DNA of 11,459 bases from the NCBI GenBank assembly GCA_934643765.1, contig CAKUCT010000043.1, forward strand, positions 1-11,459, written 5' to 3'. The notes below the pieces were generated by a model. The model was not told where the DNA came from, did not search any database, and saw only the letters and a list, made by a program, of their open reading frames with translations. The position numbers were made by a program, and so were the translations under genes. Source of the stretch: an uncultured Oscillospiraceae bacterium (GTDB lineage Bacteria; Bacillota; Clostridia; Oscillospirales; Oscillospiraceae). Shown one piece after another: positions 6,040-11,459 of the stretch. Position 1 is the stretch's first letter. Every line of letters begins with the position of its first letter.

Positions 6040-6968
6040 TTTTTCTTACCTCCGATCTGAACGCGAGGATCTACCACTGCATACAGAAGATCCACGACCA
6101 AGTTTGTAATGCCTACCACCAGCGCGACCACGATGATGCAGGCCATAACGATAGGAATATCCTTAGTCTTCACCGCATTGATCAGATACGAGCCAATGCC
6201 GGGGAAGGCGTAAACGGTTTCGGTGATAACCGAGCCGCCCATGATGATTGCAAAGCTGGTGCCAATCTGCGTGATGACCGGCAGCAGCGAATTTCGAAGC
6301 GCATGTCTGAAAATGACAACGCTTTCCTTGTTGCCCTTCGCGCGCGCCGTGCGCACATAGTCAGAGCGAAGTGAGTCGAGAAGCCAGGTTCTTGTGGTTC
6401 TGGCGTTGCTGGCCAGCACGCCGCCGCCAAGCGACAGCGCCGGCAGAATATAGTGGGCAAACGAGCCCGCGCCCGAAGCCGGCAGCCAACCGAGCTTCAG
6501 CGAGAAAAACATCTGATACATCATGCCGAGCCAGAATGCCGGCGCGGATGAAAGAAGCAGCGAGAGCACTGTGACAATATAGTCTGTGAAGTGATTATGC
6601 CGCACCGCAGCAATCACGCCCATCGGAATGCCAAGCAGACATGCCCAGGCAATGGCCATAAAGCCGAGCGAGATTGTATAGGGAATGCGGTGGGAAAACT
6701 CTTCCATGACGTCAAAGCCCTGGAACCAGGACTTTCCGAAGTCGCCCGTAACAGCCTTCGCCATATACGTGACGTATTGCACCAGAACCGGCTTGTCCAA
6801 GCCGAGCTCCGCTTCCTTTGCCGCAACATCCTCCGCCGTAGCCTCGGGACCCAGCACCATTTCCGCCGGGTTACCAGGAGAAACAGAGAGGACGAAGTAG
6901 ACCAAGAATGTAATACCCAGGATGACCGGAATCATCAGCAGGATACGTTTTAATGTATATTTCAGCAT
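6036..6968 (-). CDS. Opp/Dpp-family ABC transporter permease, DppB type
   Basis: This 310-residue permease has the DppB/OppB features: a first helix at 9-29 (VILGITFLVYFVLSV followed by SPGNPA), the periplasmic-side GDFGKSW segment (75-81), the EAA loop at about 203-226 (DYVRTARAKG...RHALRN), the FPGIG motif (255-259) and the C-terminal YAVVDPRV. Hydrophobic stretches fit six membrane helices. The ATG at 6968 has AAGGAG 8 bases upstream. It is separated from the binding-protein gene by 92 bases containing a GC-rich hairpin, and it overlaps the next permease by 4 bases, so it starts a tightly coupled four-gene block. Confidence 0.95.
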   Translation of the reverse strand: MLKYTLKRILLMIPVILGITFLVYFVLSVSPGNPAEMVLGPEATAEDVAAKEAELGLDKPVLVQYVTYMAKAVTGDFGKSWFQGFDVMEEFSHRIPYTISLGFMAIAWACLLGIPMGVIAAVRHNHFTDYIVTVLSLLLSSAPAFWLGMMYQMFFSLKLGWLPASGAGSFAHYILPALSLGGGVLASNARTTRTWLLDSLRSDYVRTARAKGNKESVVIFRHALRNSLLPVITQIGTSFAIIMGGSVITETVYAFPGIGSYLINAVKTKDIPIVMACIIVVALVVGITNLVVDLLYAVVDPRVQIGGKKK

Positions 6969-6995
6969 CTTGTTTACTCCTTACTCAACGGATAC

Positions 6996-7022
6996 GGCGG
7001 CGGGGCGGGATGCCCCGCCGCC
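6996..7022 (-). promoter_or_regulatory. Hairpin between binding-protein and permease genes
   Basis: A perfect 11-bp stem (GGCGGCGGGGC / GCCCCGCCGCC) with a 5-base loop sits 38 bases after the binding-protein stop and about 12 bases upstream of the permease ribosome binding site. No U-tract follows in the direction of transcription. Stem-loops in this position are known to protect the binding-protein message and reduce expression of the downstream membrane genes, which fits the need for excess binding protein. Confidence 0.6.
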
Positions 7023-7060
7023 TCGTTTGCTAAGTTCTCTTGGATGACCAGATCCGGAAA

Positions 7061-8677
7061 TCAATTCCAGCTCCAGTTCATAACGCGCCATGCGTTATTG
7101 GGGTTCAGGGTGACGCCATTGAGGTTCTTGCTCAGCGCCATAACGGAATCACTGTTGTAGAACGGGACCGTGTAAGCTTCTTCCTGCACAATGTTCATCA
7201 GTTCCAGGAAGATGGCCTTGCGCGCTTCGGGATCGCCCTCTTCGTTGGCCTTCAGGCACAGGGCGTCGGTTTCATCCTGTCTTGTCATGATGGGGCCGTA
7301 CTTCTGGGTCAGATACTGTGTGTTGCAGGAAGAAATGTCGTTCAGGGAGCTGGATGTAACCCAGATGTTCATATCGTAATCAAGCGTGGTGCCCTGTGCG
7401 GCATAGTACGTGCCGGAGTCGGTTGCGGAGATTTCCGCGTTGATGCCGATGGCCATCAGCTGTCCCTGCAGGATGTTCGCAACCTTTTCCTGCTGCGTGC
7501 CTGCCATGCAGATGACCTTGACGGTTTCGCCGTTGTAGCCGGAGGCATCCAGATATTCCTTTGCCTTGTCGAGATCCTGTTCGATCACATTATAGGTGCC
7601 TGCATCCGGGCAGCCTGCGTAGGACGCGGGCGGGTCAATGTCCAGAATCGTGCCGACGCCGGAGTTCGAGCCGATCAGGATGTCTTCCTTATTGACCGCG
7701 TACTGCACAGCCTTGCGGAAGTCCTTGTTGTTGCTCCAGCGGGTGCCGCCGGGCTGGTCGTTGAAAGTCATGCAGAGTCTTGCGGCCGAGGGAACCGTGA
7801 ACCAGGTCACGTCGCCGTTTTCCGGCAGCTGCTGGCAGGAAGCAACGTCTGCAATGTTGATGACGTCAATGTCGCCGGACTTCAGAGAGATGAACTGCGT
7901 GCTGACATTGGAGATGGGGAGAATCTTGATGGTCTTGATGGCCGGTGCGCCGCCCCAGTAGTTTTCGTTGGCTTCCAGGATGATTTCCTGGCCGCTGACA
8001 CGGCTCTTGAGCGTATAGGCGCCGGTGCCGATGGGCGCGTTGTTGTAGCCTTCTGCGCCAACCTCATCGTAGTAGCTCTTGTCGATCAGGAAGCCTACGC
8101 GCGTGGAGGTCTCAGCCACGAAGCCCGCGAACGGAGCAGTCAGATAGAATTTCACATGCGTGTCGTCAATGGCCTCAGCATGGTCGAGGTTGATAAGCAG
8201 GTTGCCTGCCAGAGCCGGATTGGTTTCCAGGCAGAGGTTAAAGGAGAATGCAGCGTCTTCCGCAGTCAGCTTGTCGCCGTTGCTGAAATAGACATCGTCG
8301 CGAAGGGTAAAGGTCCATTCCGTACCGTCTTCATTGGACTCCCACTCGGTTGCGACCCAGGGCTCAAGCGTGCCGTCTTCCGACATCCAGGTCAGGTTTT
8401 CATAGATCTGGAACAGAACGGGAGAATCCTTCGCCTGGTTGGAGCTGAAGTTGGAATCCTGGCAGAAGAAAACGGTCGGCTCCTGCGCAGTTGCGATGAT
8501 GACGTCCGTACGGCCTTCGCTGGAGGACGTGCCGGAAGAGGAAGTGCTGGAATCACTGGTGTTGGCAGCCTCGGTTGTACCGTTGGCGGTATCCGTGGAG
8601 GTCTTGCCGCTGCATGCGGTCAACAAGGACAGGACCATCATAACAGCAAGAAGGATCGCGAAACACTTTTTGATCAT
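7061..8677 (-). CDS. Opp/Dpp-family extracellular solute-binding lipoprotein (SBP_bac_5)
   Basis: This 538-residue protein starts with a lipoprotein signal peptide (KK, hydrophobic core 6-19, lipobox LTAC with lipidated Cys 22), followed by a Ser/Thr-rich linker to about residue 55, as is common for surface-anchored binding proteins of Gram-positive bacteria. The SBP_bac_5 fold is marked by WTFTLRDDVYFSNGDKLTAE (121-140), typical of family 5 binding proteins, and by a family-like C-terminus. It captures the substrate for the two permeases. Family members bind peptides, nickel chelates, oligosaccharides or opines. Only two histidines occur (166 and 174), both in the N-terminal part, which argues against a NikA-like histidine-nickel pocket. 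The ATG at 8677 has AAGGAG 8 bases upstream. The gene follows a compound palindrome and may have its own promoter. Confidence 0.93.
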   Translation of the reverse strand: MIKKCFAILLAVMMVLSLLTACSGKTSTDTANGTTEAANTSDSSTSSSGTSSSEGRTDVIIATAQEPTVFFCQDSNFSSNQAKDSPVLFQIYENLTWMSEDGTLEPWVATEWESNEDGTEWTFTLRDDVYFSNGDKLTAEDAAFSFNLCLETNPALAGNLLINLDHAEAIDDTHVKFYLTAPFAGFVAETSTRVGFLIDKSYYDEVGAEGYNNAPIGTGAYTLKSRVSGQEIILEANENYWGGAPAIKTIKILPISNVSTQFISLKSGDIDVINIADVASCQQLPENGDVTWFTVPSAARLCMTFNDQPGGTRWSNNKDFRKAVQYAVNKEDILIGSNSGVGTILDIDPPASYAGCPDAGTYNVIEQDLDKAKEYLDASGYNGETVKVICMAGTQQEKVANILQGQLMAIGINAEISATDSGTYYAAQGTTLDYDMNIWVTSSSLNDISSCNTQYLTQKYGPIMTRQDETDALCLKANEEGDPEARKAIFLELMNIVQEEAYTVPFYNSDSVMALSKNLNGVTLNPNNAWRVMNWSWN

Positions 8678-8735
8678 TTTTGTATCTCCTTTTTCATTTG
8701 TTTTATCTATACCCGCTTGGGGAACAGACCATCAT
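8678..8735 (-). promoter_or_regulatory. Possible weak promoter/leader of the binding-protein gene
   Basis: The gap before the binding-protein gene contains a -10-like TATAGA (8711-8706, overlapping TAGATA) and the ribosome binding site AAGGAG. No good -35 lies 16-18 bases upstream of it. If a promoter exists here it is weak or activator-dependent, with the palindrome just upstream as the obvious operator candidate. Read-through from the upstream genes is equally possible. Confidence 0.3.
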
Positions 8736-9265
8736 TTTGTTGGACACCCAGTGTCCAACAAACCGGACGGCGCCGTCCGGGCCTTTTCTTCCGATCGAAG
8801 CGCTGTGATCTCGCCTTCGATCGTCTCTATCACATATTCCGCGTTCTGCATCAGCGGCAGCAAGCGCTCTTTTCCGCTCTTGAGCCGCAAAATGCCTTCG
8901 CCGCTTTTGCGTGCGCCGAACATCACCGTCGTCCGGCAGAGCCCCGCTGCTTCAAGCTCCGCAATCGGAATCTCCCGCAGCCTGCCCGGCCCGCCGTACC
9001 AGTTGACTTTCCGGTACAGCACGCGCTGATCGGTGACGCAAACATAAGCGTTTTTCCGCAGTACCGTCAGCCGGAGGCCAAGATACAGCAGCGCCGCTCC
9101 GAGCACTACCAGCGCAATGCCGGCTCCGGACGGATGCAGCAGGCTGTCAGCTGCGATGGCCGCGCCCGCCAGCGCGCATATGCTGCCGCTCAGCCATCTA
9201 GGCTGCAGCGCGGAATACTCCTTGATACACTCGCCGTCTTTCAGGCGCTCCTGGATTGTTTCCAT
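8732..9265 (-). CDS. Small membrane protein with bacterial PH domain
   Basis: The 177-residue product has two hydrophobic segments (about 25-43 and 48-68, GAGIALVVLGAALLYLGLRL) followed by a bacterial PH-like domain (bPH/DUF304 type): AYVCVTDQRVLYRKVNWYGG (73-92), then REIPIAELEAAGL and further strands to about residue 150. Such proteins are common in Firmicutes; their roles are mostly unknown, with membrane-associated scaffolding suggested. The ATG at 9265 follows the preceding stop by 6 bases and has only a weak ribosome binding site (TGAGAA), so translation is probably coupled. The last 20 or so residues are encoded by the palindromic sequence and do not look like family sequence, so the natural C-terminus may have been changed. 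It has no evident role in a catabolic pathway. Confidence 0.75.
   Translation of the reverse strand: METIQERLKDGECIKEYSALQPRWLSGSICALAGAAIAADSLLHPSGAGIALVVLGAALLYLGLRLTVLRKNAYVCVTDQRVLYRKVNWYGGPGRLREIPIAELEAAGLCRTTVMFGARKSGEGILRLKSGKERLLPLMQNAEYVIETIEGEITALRSEEKARTAPSGLLDTGCPTK
8736..8780. repeat. Compound palindrome: 12-bp inverted repeat next to an 18-bp perfect palindrome
   Basis: Two symmetric elements are joined end to end. At 8736-8762, arms TTTGTTGGACAC and GTGTCCAACAAA are separated by 3 bases. At 8763-8780, CCGGACGGCGCCGTCCGG is a perfect 18-base palindrome. Both lie inside the last codons of the PH-domain gene and 59 or more bases upstream of the binding-protein start. As minus-strand RNA the GC palindrome is preceded by AAGAAAAGG and followed by TTTGTT, like a terminator; as DNA the 12-bp repeat could be an operator. 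The function is not decided by the sequence. Confidence 0.7.
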
Positions 9266-9271
9266 CGTTTC

Positions 9272-10546
9272 TCAGAACAGATTGCCGTCTGCATCAAAGG
9301 CCAGATCATACGGCCCTTCCAGAATCTCAAGTCTCGGGTTGGCCTTCACTTGGGAAAGCAGCCCCTCCGAAACCTCCAGATATTCCAGATGCGAGGTATC
9401 GGGAATGCGGACGAGCTTTTTGTGCTCCATATCCTCCGCCTCCTGCAGCGTGCACAGCGCAACCTGCAGTGCCTCGCGGTCATTGTCCATGGTCATCGGG
9501 ATTTTCGCCAGATGGATGAACGTGTTGGTAATGGGCGTTGTATAGGTCTTTTCCGGAATCATCTTGTCGACCAGACGTCTTGTCGTTGCGTCGGCGAGGC
9601 CGATGCCATGTGCATTTCCGTGTGTCTCATCTGTCAGATCGAGGATGACCAGCTTCTCGGCGTTGATGCCGCCCGTTGCGTATTTGGAGGCGAAGCGCCC
9701 CGTGACGTTCGGGTCCATGCCCTCGCCGCTGATGTTTTTGCCGATCTTGTCGACTACCAGCACATCGCACGCCTCAAACGGAAGCTTTGGAATGGTCTCG
9801 TAGGACTTGTCGCGCAGCTTCGGCTCTTCGTCCGCAATCTGCTCGGCAAGAAGGCCCGTCATGCTCAGAATATTGTCATACGGATTTTCTACAATCGCCA
9901 CGCCGCCGAGCACCGGCCGGTTCTGCAGAATCGTCTTTCCATACTCCTCCACAAGCTCATGCATGTGCGCGTGGTTCTGGCTGTGCAGCGCGCTCGCGCC
10001 GACCTGCTTGCCAAGACCAATGGCCATCATCTTCATCAGCCCGCTCTCATACCGGCCGCGGAAGGTCGTATGCGGCTTGACCCGGTTGAAAAGCAAAATG
10101 CCGTCTGCCTCCGCCGCGTTCTTATCGATGCGGACCGGCTGGCCGCGGACAATGCTTTTGCCGATTTCCACCGTGTCCATCTCGCAGTGTACCGGGCAGC
10201 CCATCGCCTCCGGCGTAATGCCGTAGCTGGTGAGAATCTCGCGCTGGCCCTCCTCCGTCGCGCCGCCGTGGCTGCCCATGGCCGCCACGCAGAAGGGCTC
10301 TGCGCCCTTTTCCTTCAGAAAATCCACCGTCGTCTTCACCAGAACAGAATACGCGTGGATGCCGCGGCTTCCGCAGGTGATGGCGATGCGCATGCCGGGC
10401 TTGATTTTCACCGCAAGCTTTTCCAGCTCCGCGCGCAGCTGCTGCGGAAGCTCACCGTCCGGAATGCAGGTGTCGTCAAAATGCTGCCGGATACGGTACA
10501 TCTTCGGAATCGGCTCATGGCACACAAGTTCAGAAACGTTTTTCAT
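9272..10546 (-). CDS. LarA-superfamily protein (nickel-pincer 2-hydroxyacid racemase/epimerase type)
   Basis: This 424-residue protein has the length and two-domain pattern of the lactate racemase (LarA, DUF2088) superfamily, whose members invert C2 of 2-hydroxy acids with a nickel-pincer nucleotide. Candidate active-site residues are His 93 (AMGSHGGAT), His 159 (NRVKPHTTFRG), Lys 172 (ESGLMKMMAIGLGK) and His 188 (GASALHSQ). Their spacing (66, 13 and 16 residues) closely follows the recalled L. plantarum set His 108, His 174, Lys 184, His 200 (66, 10 and 16), in which Lys 184 tethers the cofactor and His 200 binds nickel. Arg 61 in CGSRGI may contact substrate. The ATG at 10546 has AAGGGGGG upstream, 18 bases after the PdxA-type gene. 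The neighbour suggests a sugar-acid substrate rather than lactate. Cofactor genes larB, larC and larE are not in the window. Confidence 0.8.
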   Translation of the reverse strand: MKNVSELVCHEPIPKMYRIRQHFDDTCIPDGELPQQLRAELEKLAVKIKPGMRIAITCGSRGIHAYSVLVKTTVDFLKEKGAEPFCVAAMGSHGGATEEGQREILTSYGITPEAMGCPVHCEMDTVEIGKSIVRGQPVRIDKNAAEADGILLFNRVKPHTTFRGRYESGLMKMMAIGLGKQVGASALHSQNHAHMHELVEEYGKTILQNRPVLGGVAIVENPYDNILSMTGLLAEQIADEEPKLRDKSYETIPKLPFEACDVLVVDKIGKNISGEGMDPNVTGRFASKYATGGINAEKLVILDLTDETHGNAHGIGLADATTRRLVDKMIPEKTYTTPITNTFIHLAKIPMTMDNDREALQVALCTLQEAEDMEHKKLVRIPDTSHLEYLEVSEGLLSQVKANPRLEILEGPYDLAFDADGNLF

Positions 10547-10564
10547 CGTTTTCCCCCCTTCTGC

Positions 10565-11459
10565 TTATTTCTCCCGGTGGTTTGCAAGCGCAATGGCGTA
10601 GTCGATGGCGTTGACCAGACTCAGTTCATTCGCGTGTCCGTCGCCGGCATGGCCGAAGCCTGTGCCATGGTCGACGGAAGCCCGGATGATCGGCAGGCCC
10701 AGCGTCACGTTGACGCCCGAAACCGCTTCCCAGTGCTTTTCTTCGCGGTTATACACAAAGCCCTTGACCTTCAGGGGGATGTGGCCCTGGTCGTGGTACA
10801 TCACGACCACAATATCATACCATCCGCCGAGTGCTTTTGAAAACACCGTATCCGGCGGCGTGGGCTTTTTCTCCGGAATGTTGATGCCCTCGGCCAACGC
10901 CTCATCGATGGCCGGCTGAATCTCTTCAATCTCTTCCCGGCCGAACATGCCGTTTTCGCCGCAGTGCGGGTTGAGTCCCGCGACGCCGATCTTCGGATTT
11001 TCAATGCCGAGCGCCTTGCAGCCGTCATTTGCAATCCGGATGCACTCCAGAACGCGTGCCTTTTTGACCCGGTCGCAGGCTTCACGGAGCGACACATGCG
11101 TCGATACATGCACAACGCGGAGATTCTCATGCGCCAGCATCATCGTATATTTGTCCGTCCCTGTGTAGGTCGCGTAAATCTCGGTATGGCCGGAATAGTG
11201 GTGGCCCGCCATGTTGATGGCTTCCTTGCTCAGCGCGTTCGTCACTGTCGCGTCGATATCGCCCGCCATCGCAAGCTCAATGACTCTCTTGACATAACGG
11301 AACGCCGCCTCACCGCCAAGCTCGCATGCGCCGATGCCGAAGGGCTTCGGTGTGCCGTCTGCGGTGTCGGGAATTTTGTCGGCCGGAACGAGCTTCATAT
11401 CAATCAGATCGATCGTTCCCGGCGTGAACTTTGCTTCGGATACATCCACAACCGGATGC
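10565..11459 (-). CDS. pdxA: PdxA-family 4-phospho-hydroxyacid dehydrogenase, PdxA2-like (N-terminus beyond the right edge)
   Basis: The visible 297 residues cover most of a PdxA protein; roughly the first 35-50 residues are missing and no start is visible (a GTG at 11449 is internal). PdxA oxidises 4-hydroxythreonine 4-phosphate in vitamin B6 synthesis; the PdxA2 branch oxidises D-erythronate/D-threonate 4-phosphate in sugar-acid catabolism, giving dihydroxyacetone phosphate after decarboxylation. The three metal-binding His regions are present: SGHTEIYA, STHVSLREACDRV and MYHDQGHIPLK, together with GLNPHCGENG and GVNVTLGLPIIRASVDHGTG. The YHDQGHIPLK form and the catabolic neighbours favour PdxA2 over true PdxA, which is inference. 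It is followed after 18 bases by the LarA-like gene, and the two are presumably co-transcribed. Confidence 0.9.
   Translation of the reverse strand, partial: HPVVDVSEAKFTPGTIDLIDMKLVPADKIPDTADGTPKPFGIGACELGGEAAFRYVKRVIELAMAGDIDATVTNALSKEAINMAGHHYSGHTEIYATYTGTDKYTMMLAHENLRVVHVSTHVSLREACDRVKKARVLECIRIANDGCKALGIENPKIGVAGLNPHCGENGMFGREEIEEIQPAIDEALAEGINIPEKKPTPPDTVFSKALGGWYDIVVVMYHDQGHIPLKVKGFVYNREEKHWEAVSGVNVTLGLPIIRASVDHGTGFGHAGDGHANELSLVNAIDYAIALANHREK

Noticed and set aside
7040..10840. A very long stop-free reading frame (1266 codons) on the plus strand
   Set aside because: It runs antisense across four well-supported genes and their junctions, has no ribosome binding site, and its product is low-complexity Arg/His/Leu-rich sequence with no recognisable domain. 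It results from the GC-rich codon use of the minus-strand genes.
1..11459. tRNA or rRNA genes, CRISPR arrays, prophage or toxin-antitoxin genes, riboswitches
   Set aside because: I looked for clover-leaf ends, repeated spacer-like units, integrase or toxin-like products and long structured leaders, and found none that I can support. A computed RNA-family search would be needed to exclude small RNAs.

Overview
The window looks like chromosomal DNA from a fairly GC-rich member of the Clostridia, possibly an Oscillospiraceae-type gut anaerobe. That guess rests on strong AGGAGG-type ribosome binding sites, a YbxF-type L7Ae gene directly before rpsL, a Ser/Thr-linker lipoprotein and a clostridial-style Opp/Dpp transporter. 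Genus cannot be fixed from the sequence. Every gene I accept lies on the minus strand, so transcription runs from the right edge to the left edge.

In the direction of transcription: (1) 11459-10565, a PdxA-family dehydrogenase cut by the window edge; (2) 10546-9272, a LarA-superfamily protein (nickel-pincer hydroxyacid racemase/epimerase type) with all four expected catalytic positions; (3) 9265-8732, a small two-helix membrane protein with a bacterial PH domain; (4) 8780-8736, a compound palindrome; (5) 8677-3192, a complete Opp/Dpp/Nik-family ABC importer (lipoprotein binding protein, two permeases, two ATPases); (6) 3137-957, a cytoplasmic putative glycoside hydrolase (GHL6-like catalytic domain plus GH42-type trimerization domain); (7) 912-652, a SemiSWEET sugar transporter; (8) 643-614, a hairpin that probably ends this unit; (9) 476-448, a near-consensus sigma-A promoter; (10) 387-145, an L7Ae/YbxF-type protein; (11) 53-1, the first codons of rpsL, the start of the str ribosomal operon.

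Regions 1-8 read as one catabolic locus. The importer and SemiSWEET move substrate and/or product, the hydrolase would cleave a glycosidic or related bond in the cytoplasm, the LarA-like enzyme would invert C2 of a 2-hydroxy acid, and the PdxA-type enzyme would oxidise a 4-phospho-hydroxyacid such as 4-phospho-erythronate or -threonate. This pathway is inferred: no kinase, regulator or LarB/C/E cofactor genes are visible. The permease and ATPase genes are coupled by 4-base overlaps, while GC-rich hairpins without U-tracts sit at the functional borders (binding protein/permease, ATPase/hydrolase, hydrolase/SemiSWEET), suggesting expression is set unit by unit within a shared transcript.

The most interesting points are the active-site set of the LarA-like protein beside a PdxA2-like gene, the degenerate ABC signature in the second ATPase, the double palindrome with an IS150-like end just before the binding-protein gene, and the placement of this accessory locus immediately upstream of the str operon, where rpoC is usually found.
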